Assembly (NCBI GenBank): GCA_001515945.1
Contig: LOER01000032.1
Span: 124,001-188,000 of the forward strand
Reading direction: 5' to 3'
DNA length: 64,000 bases
From: Desulfitibacter sp. BRH_c19
Lineage (GTDB): Bacteria > Bacillota > DSM-16504 > Desulfitibacterales > Desulfitibacteraceae
Shown here: positions 9,770 through 17,839 of the stretch, piece after piece
How the letters are laid out: each line of letters begins with the position of its first letter
How positions within the stretch are numbered: the first letter of the stretch is position 1
Notes under the pieces: generated by a model
Databases searched by the model: none
What the model saw: only the letters and a program-made list of their open reading frames with translations
Told to the model about the DNA's origin: nothing
Position numbers and translations under genes: made by a program

Positions 9770-10363
9770 TTAGAATAAACCTGCGATGAAAAGTTTTTGG
9801 CTAAAATCAGTTAGGGCTATTAGGGTTCCTAAGGCTATTGCTATTCCGTAGGCGAACTTTATGGGTTCTTGTTTCTGTGTTTCTGCATCTGCTAAAGAAA
9901 GATTTATAGCCATTCTTTCAAACCAAACAGATTTGAATGTTAGTGCTAAGCTATTTGAGATTGGTTTGGCTATTTTCACTAGACCTTTTTTAATCATCAG
10001 GAACAGGCGACCTTTGTGTAAAAGTATAATAAGTGCAATAATGCCTCCCGCAATGGCCGTGTAAAGAGCAGCTATTAGAACAAATTGGGATCCCATTAGG
10101 GCTCCTATAGCACCTAAAAGCTTTACATCTCCTCCTCCCATTCCCCCTAAAATAAAGGGAATTAAGAAAATTCCTATTCCTACAAGAAGACCTGAAAAGC
10201 TAAACCAAAAACCTGTTAAACCACCTGTATATGTATATGAAATTAAACCCAAAAGCATTACCGGAAAGGTAAGCATGTTGGGGATTTTTTTCGTTATTAT
10301 ATCAAAAAAGAGTGATAGTATAAGTAGTATAGAGAGTAAGTAAACATTATATTCTAAATACAT
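9770..10363 (-). CDS. tadV: Prepilin peptidase TadV/CpaA (A24 family)
   Basis: This 197-residue polytopic membrane protein carries both aspartate motifs of A24 aspartic prepilin peptidases: DIITKKIPN near the N-terminus and the GGGDVKLLGAIG motif. It lacks the N-terminal methylase domain and zinc cysteines of PilD-type enzymes, as TadV/CpaA proteins do. It probably cleaves the Flp pilin and TadE-like prepilins of this operon. The last 60 residues form an amphipathic/hydrophobic tail. No second prepilin peptidase is in the window, so whether it also serves the type IV pilins at 46-60 kb is open. Confidence 0.92.
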   Translation of the reverse strand: MYLEYNVYLLSILLILSLFFDIITKKIPNMLTFPVMLLGLISYTYTGGLTGFWFSFSGLLVGIGIFLIPFILGGMGGGDVKLLGAIGALMGSQFVLIAALYTAIAGGIIALIILLHKGRLFLMIKKGLVKIAKPISNSLALTFKSVWFERMAINLSLADAETQKQEPIKFAYGIAIALGTLIALTDFSQKLFIAGLF

Positions 10364-10388
10364 TCACAAGCTCCATTCTAACAAATAT

Positions 10389-10550
10389 TTATGGCCAATT
10401 AGACACTACATCGTTGTACAAGCTTAGTAAAGTCACACCTAATGTTTCTACTGCTATAAAAACAACAATAACAATTTAGCTAATAATAAGACTGTATTCA
10501 ACTATTCTTTGTCCAAATTCACTAGAAAACAGATTCTATATGCTCTTCAT
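10389..10550 (-). pseudogene. Decayed second Flp pilin gene
   Basis: Reading the minus strand from ATG at 10548-10550 to TAA at 10389-10391 gives a 53-codon relic with two in-frame stops. One stop lies after MKSI and one after GQRIVEYSLIIS. The rest aligns by eye with the intact pilin: GQRIVEYSLIIS against GQGLVEYVLIIA, then a hydrophobic stretch and a short polar tail ending SNWP. The second stop (TAA) is one base away from TTA, a Leu codon that would fit the helix. No good Shine-Dalgarno is present. It appears to be a degraded tandem copy of the Flp pilin gene. Confidence 0.7.
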
Positions 10551-10612
10551 AGATTTTATCTACAAATCTTTAGATATTTCATAACAATCAATCCTACTTA
10601 ATAAATAAGGTT

Positions 10613-10649
10613 CAACAGCAACCTATTTTTAAATAGTAGATTGCTGTTG
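10613..10649 (-). terminator. Strong hairpin after the Flp pilin gene
   Basis: CAACAGCAA (10613-10621) pairs with TTGCTGTTG (10641-10649), with a second inner stem CTATTT/AAATAG. It lies 19 bases after the pilin stop in the direction of transcription. No good U-run follows, so it may be an attenuator or mRNA-stabilising hairpin separating abundant pilin transcript from the assembly genes, rather than a complete terminator. Confidence 0.6.
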
Positions 10650-10667
10650 ATGTTTTCTATTCTAGTC

Positions 10668-10835
10668 CTAAGTTGTGAGTTCGTCTCCGACCTCTTCAAA
10701 CTTTTCCTTAATTGCAGTAGCTAAAGGTTTACCTGCAACTATAATTATTAGAGATATTACCGCTATTATTAAAACATACTCCACCAAACCCTGACCCTCT
10801 TCATCCTTAACTAATCTCTTTAAAATATTTAACAT
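10668..10835 (-). CDS. flp: Flp-type major pilin
   Basis: This short gene encodes 55 residues: a basic N-terminus (MLNILKRLVKDEEGQGLVEY), a Gly followed by the Flp hallmark QGLVEY, a hydrophobic helix of about 18 residues and a short charged tail ending GDELTT. Cleavage by TadV would be expected after the Gly of EEGQG, leaving a small mature pilin that packs as a helix bundle. The Shine-Dalgarno AAGGAGG is perfect and sits nine bases before the ATG. The 5' leader is long (over 200 bases to the previous terminator). It is the first gene of the Tad operon. Confidence 0.93.
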   Translation of the reverse strand: MLNILKRLVKDEEGQGLVEYVLIIAVISLIIIVAGKPLATAIKEKFEEVGDELTT

Positions 10836-11074
10836 TTAACTAACCTCCTTTCCCTTTTAAAATTAATTTTTATATTAGGCAATATGCCCTTTTGCAGCCT
10901 CTGACCAGATTGTAGGTAATAAGACCTATATTTTATAGTTATATTGGACTAGGCTACGATTATAATTATAAGGTGATACTTCTAAATAGTTTGTCATAAT
11001 AAGGCAATTATTTACAGTTTATTCCGACAATAAACCTATAATTCCCATCTATTTAGGCAGGATATTGTAACAAT
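10836..11074 (-). promoter_or_regulatory. Upstream region and probable leader of the flp operon
   Basis: This 240-base stretch has no convincing coding frame. It contains the flp Shine-Dalgarno, a compact G-rich patch (10878-10920) with small inverted repeats TAGGT/ACCTA and GGCA/TGCC, and an AT-rich TATAATTATAAT sequence (minus strand, about 10961-10972) that could be a -10 element. No matching -35 was found at 16-18 bases, so the exact promoter is not assigned. It must contain the flp promoter, because a terminator closes the upstream gene. Confidence 0.4.
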
Positions 11075-11102
11075 AAGAAAAAGATGAGCCTATGGCCCAT
11101 CT
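11075..11102 (-). terminator. Terminator of the O-antigen-ligase-like gene
   Basis: On the minus strand AGATGGGCC pairs with GGCTCATCT (one G-U pair) around a three-base loop, followed by TTTTTC. It separates the upstream gene from the flp operon. The 106 bases between it and the coding stop at 11209 show nothing else recognisable. Confidence 0.75.
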
Positions 11103-11208
11103 AAACCTTTGCAAAATATTGGTTTTATTTTCGACATATTGGTAAGAATTTTTTATAAAGTAAAAAATATTATTATTAATACCCTAAATCTTAATAAGTT
11201 ATAACGTA

Positions 11209-12474
11209 TTAAGTATAGATATGGCTTTTTAAGTGCTTTTCATTTGATAATGATAGACCTAACACAATCCAAAATAGTGGCATTACCATTATTACATCTA
11301 TATTAAAGATTCCTTGTAGCAGATATGAAAAAATCATTATAAAATATATGAGACCAAATTCATTTTTCCATGGCTTTAAAAAATAGCCTAGAAACAATAT
11401 GTAAGATAAAAAAGCAAAGGCACCCATTGTAACTATAATTTCTAAATAAACATTATGAACCTTATCTGCTAGATTGATTTTGGGTCGAATATCTGCGTAT
11501 CCTAGATGCTCTGGTCCAATACCAAATGCCCAGTTTTGGGGAATTAATTTCGCTGACTCCTTCCAAATGTATATCCTATAGGAGCCACCATCATCCTCCA
11601 TTTTTACTGATGCTTCAATCTGATCTGGAATGCTAAAAATCCTTTTATAAATAAGTCCATTGCTTGTTGGTAGTAATATTCCAGTAACAATAATAAGTAG
11701 AAAGACCATGGTTAGGTACTTTTTTCGCATGTCTTTATGTCTTAAGATATAGACTGAAATAACAATAAAAGCGAAGAAAAAGGCTATCCAGACTCCTCTT
11801 GTTACACATATTAATAAGCCCGAATATATTAAAGCTGTAGATATAAGCCATTGCTTTTTACCAGTAAAGAAATACAAAAGCATGGTAGCAGGTAAGATAA
11901 AAACTGTATAGGTTCCAAAAAAATTAGGATTTCCCATTGTGCTGTAACTACGGATTCCTGTTCTAAAATCTTCATGTGGAATAAAATTAATACCAAAGTG
12001 TTGAAGAAGCCCTAGAAATGATACGATTGTTGCTGTAATTACCATGTAATATAGAATATTTTTACTTTGTTTTGTGTTATATGCGATTAAGAACAACAGA
12101 GCACAAAAAATGCATGTGCTAAATCCTGTAAAACGAGCAGTAGTTCCTTCATAAATGTCGAATCCCACCCAAGCTGTAAATGGGTATGGAGCTAGGACAG
12201 TAGAAAGCAGTCCAAACAAAAGAAAGAAACCTAATGGAATAAAAACTGGATGTCTTAAATTGAACCTTACTTTTTCTCGCAATATCGAATATATAATAAT
12301 TATTGATATAATTGCTAGTATTACATACCTAGGAAAGTAAAAATAATTATTATATGGATTCGGTATTACAATCAAAGGATAAACCATAACCATGAAACAT
12401 AATATTAGATAACGTATATCAAAAGCAGTTTTGTAAAAGATGTTTCTTTTCGGGTTTATATTATACCTTAACAT
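11209..12474 (-). CDS. O-antigen ligase / polymerase-like membrane protein (Wzy_C family)
   Basis: This 421-residue protein has about ten to twelve membrane helices and a large extracytoplasmic loop. The loop and its flanks hold the family's conserved features: STMGNPNFFG, TRGVWIAF, GSYRIYIWKES, GIGPEHL and DKVHNVYLE. Members are WaaL ligases, Wzy polymerases or PglL/PilO-type O-oligosaccharyltransferases that glycosylate pilins. These roles cannot be separated from sequence by eye. It stands alone between spo0A and the Flp operon, with terminators on both sides and Shine-Dalgarno AGGAG before its ATG. A pilin-glycosylation role is suggested only by location. Confidence 0.82.
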   Translation of the reverse strand: MLRYNINPKRNIFYKTAFDIRYLILCFMVMVYPLIVIPNPYNNYFYFPRYVILAIISIIIIYSILREKVRFNLRHPVFIPLGFFLLFGLLSTVLAPYPFTAWVGFDIYEGTTARFTGFSTCIFCALLFLIAYNTKQSKNILYYMVITATIVSFLGLLQHFGINFIPHEDFRTGIRSYSTMGNPNFFGTYTVFILPATMLLYFFTGKKQWLISTALIYSGLLICVTRGVWIAFFFAFIVISVYILRHKDMRKKYLTMVFLLIIVTGILLPTSNGLIYKRIFSIPDQIEASVKMEDDGGSYRIYIWKESAKLIPQNWAFGIGPEHLGYADIRPKINLADKVHNVYLEIIVTMGAFAFLSYILFLGYFLKPWKNEFGLIYFIMIFSYLLQGIFNIDVIMVMPLFWIVLGLSLSNEKHLKSHIYT

Positions 12475-12512
12475 TTAATACTCCTTTTTTCTAAAAAAAG
12501 ACATTAATAAAT

Positions 12513-12542
12513 AAGGAAAACTCAAAACAGAGAGTTTTCCTT
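12513..12542 (-). terminator. Terminator of spo0A
   Basis: AAGGAAAACTC (12513-12523) and GAGTTTTCCTT (12532-12542) form an 11-bp stem with an eight-base loop, 31 bases after the spo0A stop. The following U-run on the minus strand is interrupted (TATTTATTA). Confidence 0.75.
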
Positions 12543-12573
12543 TATGTATAGTATTGATGACTTATTATAATTT

Positions 12574-13347
12574 TTACCCTACCTTACTCCCAAGTCTTAG
12601 CTTGTCTGCTACCATGGCGATGAATTCTGAGTTGGTTGGTTTACCCCGTTCCACATTAATTGTATAACCAAAAAAGCGGTTCATCATATCAACATTACCA
12701 CGATCCCAGGCTAATTCAATGGCATGTCGGATGGCTCTTTCTACTCTGCTTGGGGTAGTCATGTATTTCTTAGCGATAAGAGGATATAATTCCTTTGTAA
12801 CTGCACCAAGTAAATTGACTTCTTCAATGACCATAAGAATCGCATCTCGTAAATATTGATATCCTTTAATGTGAGCTGGCACACCCATTTGGTGAATGAT
12901 TTTTGTAACTTCAATATCCAGGCTTTTACCTTTAACCATACCATTTCTAGAACCGCCACCTGTTGATTCGCCTCTTACTAGTTGCTTGATTCTTGTACCA
13001 AGCACATCTAAGTCAAAGGGCTTTAATATGTAATAGTCTGCTCCTAAATCACAGGATTGTTGTGTCATTGTTTCCTGACCCAAAGTAGTTAACACAATAA
13101 TCTTTGGCCTAACATTTAGATCTATAGAATTTAATTTTTCTAAAACACCTATTCCATCTAAATGAGGCATTATGATATCCAAAATAACTACATCTGGTTC
13201 CTTTTCCTGGATAGCTTTTAAGGCTTCAATGCCATTATAAGCTGTATCACAAAGGTTTAAATCTTTTTGATTCGAGAAATACTCCCCTAGAATGCCGCAA
13301 AAATCCCTATTATCGTCCACAACTAAAACATTTATTGGTTCATCCAC
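12574..13347 (-). CDS. spo0A: Sporulation master regulator Spo0A
   Basis: Residues 1-120 form a receiver domain with acidic pocket DD at 11-12, phospho-acceptor Asp57 in [12 protein letters not shown] and Lys109 in YYILKP. Residues 145-257 are the Spo0A DNA-binding domain, including [25 protein letters not shown] and the [11 protein letters not shown] segment. Phosphorylated Spo0A binds 0A boxes and commits the cell to sporulation. The GTG start is preceded by GGGAG. The gene follows spoIVB, the normal clostridial and bacillar order. A sigma-H-like promoter and a possible 0A box lie upstream. Confidence 0.98.
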   Translation of the reverse strand: MDEPINVLVVDDNRDFCGILGEYFSNQKDLNLCDTAYNGIEALKAIQEKEPDVVILDIIMPHLDGIGVLEKLNSIDLNVRPKIIVLTTLGQETMTQQSCDLGADYYILKPFDLDVLGTRIKQLVRGESTGGGSRNGMVKGKSLDIEVTKIIHQMGVPAHIKGYQYLRDAILMVIEEVNLLGAVTKELYPLIAKKYMTTPSRVERAIRHAIELAWDRGNVDMMNRFFGYTINVERGKPTNSEFIAMVADKLRLGSKVG

Positions 13348-13391
13348 TTAACCCACACTCCCTGTATTAGTTTTACTAGTTGGGTTTATTA

Positions 13392-13418
13392 TTTCAACAT
13401 AAATTTGGCTTTTCCTGC
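13392..13418 (-). promoter_or_regulatory. Putative sigma-H promoter of spo0A
   Basis: On the minus strand GCAGGAAAA (13410-13418) matches the sigma-H -35 consensus RNAGGAWWW. After 11 bases GTTGAAA (13392-13398) matches RNNGAAT at all but the last position. It lies 45 bases upstream of the spo0A GTG. Sigma-H control of spo0A is known in Bacillus; here it is a prediction. Confidence 0.5.
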
Positions 13419-13450
13419 CACTTTTTGTAATATCACAATATTAGTTAAAA

Positions 13451-13457
13451 TTCGTCA
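13451..13457 (-). promoter_or_regulatory. Candidate 0A box upstream of spo0A
   Basis: TGACGAA on the minus strand matches the 0A-box core TGNCGAA and lies 33 bases upstream of the putative -35 element. Autoregulation by Spo0A~P is known in Bacillus. A seven-base match is weak evidence alone. Confidence 0.35.
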
Positions 13458-13483
13458 AATATTTTACTTTTTGCACAAAAAGA

Positions 13484-13523
13484 AAACATACAGCGTATGC
13501 TTCTTCAAGATTACTGTATGTTT
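13484..13523 (-). terminator. Terminator of spoIVB
   Basis: AAACATACAG (13484-13493) pairs with CTGTATGTTT (13514-13523), starting eight bases after the spoIVB stop. On the minus strand the hairpin is followed by TCTTTTTG, a reasonable U-run. Confidence 0.8.
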
Positions 13524-13530
13524 AAAGGTA

Positions 13531-14850
13531 TTATGATGCTGACAAAACTGAGTCAGTAACTAGTTCTTCTGGAATGATTCCAATCTCCTCAAGCATCCAT
13601 TCTGCAAGGATTCCATATCCTCTGGTTGGATCTTGTACAAATACATGTGTCACCGCACCAATGAGCCTACCATTTTGAATAATTGGACTACCACTCATTC
13701 CCTGAATTATTCCACCTGTTTTCTCAATTAATCTTGGATCAGTAACTCTTAATACTAAACCTTTACCATTTTCCTTTTGATGAGAAATTACTCTTTCAAT
13801 TTGAATTTCAAACTTTTCAATAGTATCACCTTCTAGTACTGTTAGTATATGAGCAGTACCAGGAGTTATTTGATTTGCGTAAGCTACAGGTATAGGTTCA
13901 CTATAGTAGGTATCCTTTGGTATTGTATCCAATATTCCATAAATACCTAAATTACAATTCTTCATTATTCCACCTGACAAAACCTTATCATTACTAAAAC
14001 TACCTATTTTTTCACCTGGGTAGCCTTTTCGTCCCAAAGTGATATTTTGAATAGAAGCTGAAATAATTCTTCCCATTCCATCTTTAAGTTCTTCCTTGAT
14101 ATCAGCATTTGCTATTACATGACCTAATGCTCCATATTTTCCATTTGAGGGTTCAAAAAAGGTAAGAGTCCCAATTCCTGCTGCTGTGTCTCTTACATAT
14201 AAACCTATTCTATATCTGCCTGTATCACCACATTTAACAGGTTCAATGGAAAAATCCATTTTCAAGCCATTTCTAATAACTTCTATTGTAAGCTGTTTCT
14301 CTAATTGTCCATACTTGTCAATTAGTTCTGCTAGCTCACGATCACTACCTACAGCTTGATTATTAATTTTGGAAATTATATCTCCAATTTGGATTCCTTG
14401 ATCCTTTGCAGGTTCTATTTCTGTATTAGATTCATTTGTAACTGGTGAGAAACCAACTACAATAACTCCCTGTGCATTTAAAACAACGCCAATCGAATGT
14501 CCTGATGGATAAACTTTAATTTGTGGTACAACATCAACTTTAATTTCCTTTAGTGGTATTAAACCAAATAAACTTAATTTTGCTGTGTAATTTCCACTAT
14601 TTAAAAATTTTTTGGTACCTGAAGACAAATCTAACGATTTTACCAGACCACTTTCATCATGAATTTGCATTTTAAAATTATTAACTAATTTTTTGGGAAA
14701 AACTAAAGGTAAATTAAATTCATCACCAACTGATAATTTCTGTGTTGTTGGAAGTAAGAAGTAACTTTGCATCTGGGGACTGAAGCTTATGGCTAAAACA
14801 ACTGCAATGATAATGAATGCATAAATTCTGCTAAACTTACTTTTGCGCAA
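13531..14850 (-). CDS. spoIVB: SpoIVB peptidase (S55)
   Basis: This 439-residue serine peptidase has an N-terminal membrane anchor (about 9-28), a PDZ domain (about 115-205; GIQIGDIISKINN) and an S55 protease domain with GALGHVIANAD (His244) and the nucleophile motif GMSGSP (384-389). In Bacillus it is secreted from the forespore and triggers SpoIVFA/SpoIVFB processing of pro-sigma-K. It is placed between recN and spo0A, as is usual. The TTG start has AGGAGTG eight bases upstream. No sigma-G promoter could be assigned with confidence in the 190 bases upstream. Confidence 0.96.
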   Translation of the reverse strand: MRKSKFSRIYAFIIIAVVLAISFSPQMQSYFLLPTTQKLSVGDEFNLPLVFPKKLVNNFKMQIHDESGLVKSLDLSSGTKKFLNSGNYTAKLSLFGLIPLKEIKVDVVPQIKVYPSGHSIGVVLNAQGVIVVGFSPVTNESNTEIEPAKDQGIQIGDIISKINNQAVGSDRELAELIDKYGQLEKQLTIEVIRNGLKMDFSIEPVKCGDTGRYRIGLYVRDTAAGIGTLTFFEPSNGKYGALGHVIANADIKEELKDGMGRIISASIQNITLGRKGYPGEKIGSFSNDKVLSGGIMKNCNLGIYGILDTIPKDTYYSEPIPVAYANQITPGTAHILTVLEGDTIEKFEIQIERVISHQKENGKGLVLRVTDPRLIEKTGGIIQGMSGSPIIQNGRLIGAVTHVFVQDPTRGYGILAEWMLEEIGIIPEELVTDSVLSAS

Positions 14851-15043
14851 ATGACATTCACTCCTGTACTTTAGTCTCCCCGATTCATTTTTGACACCCG
14901 TACAGAAAAATAATTTTTATTATTTCTTTTGTTTCTAGTGTGTCTTCAGGCAATTTTCTTATCCTGGCAATACTGACTATCCAAGTTAATATAAACTTCT
15001 TTGTGAATTCATTGATAGTATAAAAAAAGATGCGCTAATAGAA

Positions 15044-15075
15044 TAAAAAAAGTGCAGTTAGATTTAACTGCACTT
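15044..15075 (-). terminator. Terminator of recN (overlaps its last codons)
   Basis: AAGTGCAGTTA (15050-15060) and TAACTGCACTT (15065-15075) form a perfect 11-bp stem with a four-base loop, followed on the minus strand by seven Ts. It overlaps the recN stop at 15064-15066, so the hairpin also encodes the protein's C-terminus. Confidence 0.92.
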
Positions 15076-16755
15076 CAAGCTCTGTTTTAGTAATTCTACA
15101 GCATGTTCTTTAGCTTTGGTAGTTGCTCCCAGCATTCTAGTTAATTCTGCAACCTTTTCCTCTTCTTTGCAAAGTTTTGAAACTTTTGTATGAGTTTTAT
15201 CTTTCTCGCTAAATTTTTGGATATAATAATGAGAATCTGCAAAAGCTGCTATATGTGGTGAATGGGTAACACAGATTATTTGACAAAATTGACTTGTCTC
15301 TGAAAGTTTTTCTGCAACCGGCTTTAGCACTAAACCACCAATTCCAGAATCAATTTCATCAAAAATTAATACAGGTACATTGTCAACTTCTGCTAAGATA
15401 CTTTTTAGTGAGAGCATAATCCTAGCCATTTCTCCACCTGAAGCTATTTTTGCTAAGGGCTTAAGAGGTTCTCCAGGATTTGGTGAAATAAGAAACTCAA
15501 TTTTGTCATTACCAAATGGTCCTCGATCAGCTAAAGGCTCAATAGAAATCATAAATTCAACATTAGGCATTACTAAATCATTTAATGCTTTCATTGTTTT
15601 TACCTGAAGTTTATCAGCAGTACATCTTCTTAAAGAGTGAATTTCTTGTGCTAAGCTATCATATTCTTGTGTAGCTACTAAAGTTTTATCCTCTATGTTC
15701 TTTAGCATTTCCTCTGCATTTTCCAGCTCATACAATTCATCTGCGAGCTTTTCCTTTAATGAAATAATATTTTCAATATCATTTCCGTACTTTCTTTTCA
15801 ATTTACTTATTAATGCAAGTCGATCCTCTACATGCTTCATTCTATATGGATCATAATTCAGATCTTGAGGGTAGTTTTTAAAATTAATTGCTAACTCCTG
15901 AAGCTGATACATAGAATTTTCTAATTCAGATAGAGACCCATCTAAATTCTCATCTAATCCACGTAAATTTCGAAATTTATCAATTACCAGGCCAATTAGG
16001 TCATATGCACTAGTTTCAGTACTTTCTCCTGAAAAGAGAAGAGAATTTGCTTCCTCACAAGCACCCTGTAATTCTTGAGCACTTCCCATAACCTTAAGTT
16101 CTTTTTCGAGAATCTCTTCTTCCCCAGGATTAAGCTCGGCCTGGGAAATTTCTTCTAATTGATATTGGAGAAACTCTCTTTCACGAAGACCCTTGCTAAC
16201 TATTTCTTGAAGTCTGCTTTTTTGCTTTTCTAAGTATTTTATGTTTATATACTTTTCATTAATTTGAAAGCGTAATTTTTGTAAGTTTTTGCCTCCGAGA
16301 CGATCGAGTAATTCTGCCTGCTTAGATAAAGATGTTAGCTGCTGGGTAGTATTTTGTCCGTGGATTTCAACTAGCAAACGACTTAAGTTTTGAAAGTTTG
16401 AAAGAGTGACTGTTCGTCCATTAATACGACATACATTCTTGCCATTTTCACTAATTTCTCTAGTAAGGATAATGGCACCATCTTCCTCTGGGGTTATTCC
16501 AATTTCCTCAAGATTAGTATTATATATATTATTTTCAGACGTTTCAAAAGAAAATACACCCTGGACAATGGCCTTTGCACTACCAGTTCTAATATACTCA
16601 ATTGAGGCCCTATCGCCTAACAGTAAACCGACAGCATCTATGAGTATAGATTTACCAGCTCCAGTTTCACCTGATAATACATTAAAGCCTTTTTGAAACT
16701 CTATATTGATTTCTTCTATTAAAGCAAAATTCTCGATATGTAATTCTTGCAGCAT
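15064..16755 (-). CDS. recN: DNA repair protein RecN
   Basis: This 563-residue SMC-like ATPase has Walker A GETGAGKSILIDAV near the N-terminus, a long coiled-coil middle (about 160-370), the signature LASGGEMARIML and Walker B VLIFDEIDSGIGG near the C-terminus. RecN acts early at double-strand breaks with RecA. The ATG follows argR by 13 bases, and the argR-recN order is conserved in Firmicutes. The length is typical. Confidence 0.97.
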   Translation of the reverse strand: MLQELHIENFALIEEINIEFQKGFNVLSGETGAGKSILIDAVGLLLGDRASIEYIRTGSAKAIVQGVFSFETSENNIYNTNLEEIGITPEEDGAIILTREISENGKNVCRINGRTVTLSNFQNLSRLLVEIHGQNTTQQLTSLSKQAELLDRLGGKNLQKLRFQINEKYINIKYLEKQKSRLQEIVSKGLREREFLQYQLEEISQAELNPGEEEILEKELKVMGSAQELQGACEEANSLLFSGESTETSAYDLIGLVIDKFRNLRGLDENLDGSLSELENSMYQLQELAINFKNYPQDLNYDPYRMKHVEDRLALISKLKRKYGNDIENIISLKEKLADELYELENAEEMLKNIEDKTLVATQEYDSLAQEIHSLRRCTADKLQVKTMKALNDLVMPNVEFMISIEPLADRGPFGNDKIEFLISPNPGEPLKPLAKIASGGEMARIMLSLKSILAEVDNVPVLIFDEIDSGIGGLVLKPVAEKLSETSQFCQIICVTHSPHIAAFADSHYYIQKFSEKDKTHTKVSKLCKEEEKVAELTRMLGATTKAKEHAVELLKQSLKCS

Positions 16756-16768
16756 GGCAGATCACCTC

Positions 16769-17221
16769 TCATTCTAAAAGCTTATTAAGAATCTCAAGAT
16801 TTCTTTGAACAGCCTCTTTTGGCTTAACTACTAAAAGGATTGTATCATCCCCAGCAATAGTACCAATTACCTCAGGCCATTGAATATGGTCTATACAGGA
16901 AGCAATAGCATTTGCTACTCCCGGCAAGGTTTTAATTACAATAAGATTATCACTATAATCTATACTTGTGGCAGAATCCTTTAATAGCTTACTCAACCTA
17001 TTCATATTTAGATTGTGCCTAGGTTCTGCTGTTACAAAGTACTTGTACTTGTTATTTCCAGTGGCAATTTTTATTAGGCTTAATTCCTTAATATCTCTCG
17101 ATACTGTGGCCTGAGTTACATCAAAACTGCTTTCACGTAGTTTATTTACTAAATCCTCTTGGGTTTCTATGTCATAACTCTTTATTAGCTCTAAAATCTT
17201 TCGTTGTCTTAAATTTTTCAT
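16769..17221 (-). CDS. argR: Arginine repressor ArgR/AhrC
   Basis: This protein of about 150 residues has an N-terminal winged-helix DNA-binding domain (RQRKILELIKSYDIETQEDL; VTQATVSRDIKELSL) and a C-terminal arginine-binding/oligomerisation domain (GTIAGDDTILLVVK). The hexamer represses arginine biosynthesis and activates catabolism when arginine is bound. The ATG at 17219-17221 has AAGGTG nine bases upstream; an in-frame GTG four codons earlier overlaps that site. Its place next to recN is standard and does not imply a functional link. Confidence 0.95.
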   Translation of the reverse strand: MKNLRQRKILELIKSYDIETQEDLVNKLRESSFDVTQATVSRDIKELSLIKIATGNNKYKYFVTAEPRHNLNMNRLSKLLKDSATSIDYSDNLIVIKTLPGVANAIASCIDHIQWPEVIGTIAGDDTILLVVKPKEAVQRNLEILNKLLE

Positions 17222-17269
17222 ATTATCAGACACCTTTTTAAAAGGTTTGTCTACTTTCCCCCTTCATAG

Positions 17270-17839
17270 TTAATGAATTCTTTGAGCAATAATTATGTAT
17301 GGAGAACTATCTATTTTATTAAAAAGGGTTACTTTTATCACATCGAATTCATTTTTGGGTAATACTTTGAAAAAGCTTTCTACTGCTTCTTTTTCAATAT
17401 CCCCACCAGGATGACCTGGGTAAATTATTACTGACAAAATCCCATAAAGTGCAAGTAAAGATACTGACTTTTTTAGAGCTACGATTGTAGTTTCAGTGCT
17501 AGTAATTACTTTATGATCTCCACCTGGCAGATAGCCAAGGTTAAACATAATGGCCTTTACAGGATTAATTATATACTCATCAAGATTCTCATGTCCTGTA
17601 TTAAAAAGAGATACTCTACTAGACAAACTATTTTCTGCAAGTTGGATTTGGGTAATTTCTATGGCCTCTTTTTGAATATCAAAACCATAAACATGTCCAT
17701 TATTACCTACTAAATTAGCTAAAAAAAGAGTGTCCTGCCCCTTACCTACAGTAGCATCTATAGCCTGGTCTCCTTCACTAACAGTTTTACTAATTATTTC
17801 ATGACACATTGTGGTTACTTTAGCAAGAATTTTATTCAC
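17270..17839 (-). CDS. mnmM: tRNA U34 methyltransferase MnmM (YtqB family)
   Basis: This 189-residue class I SAM-dependent methyltransferase has the SAM-binding motif DATVGKGQDTLFLA and acidic VYGFDIQKEA. The family-specific NLGYLPGGDH and VIIYPGHPGG segments match the former rRNA_methylase/YtqB family. YtqB (MnmM) methylates nm5U34 to mnm5U34 in tRNA in Bacillus. The GTG start overlaps the end of nadK by eight bases, indicating coupled translation. Confidence 0.88.
   Translation of the reverse strand: MNKILAKVTTMCHEIISKTVSEGDQAIDATVGKGQDTLFLANLVGNNGHVYGFDIQKEAIEITQIQLAENSLSSRVSLFNTGHENLDEYIINPVKAIMFNLGYLPGGDHKVITSTETTIVALKKSVSLLALYGILSVIIYPGHPGGDIEKEAVESFFKVLPKNEFDVIKVTLFNKIDSSPYIIIAQRIH

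Noticed and set aside
10860-10960. c-di-GMP riboswitch before the Flp pilin gene
   Set aside because: The conserved GEMM segments and tetraloop receptor could not be found by eye; only small local hairpins are present.
11128-11135. Perfect 0A-box sequence TGTCGAAA (minus strand) about 290 bases upstream of flp
   Set aside because: It sits upstream of the terminator of the O-antigen-ligase-like gene, in its 3' untranslated part, too far from flp to be a likely operator.
13531-14850. Annotating SpoIVB as a general HtrA-like protease
   Set aside because: The PDZ-then-protease order and the GMSGSP motif next to spo0A are specific to SpoIVB; HtrA has the protease domain first.
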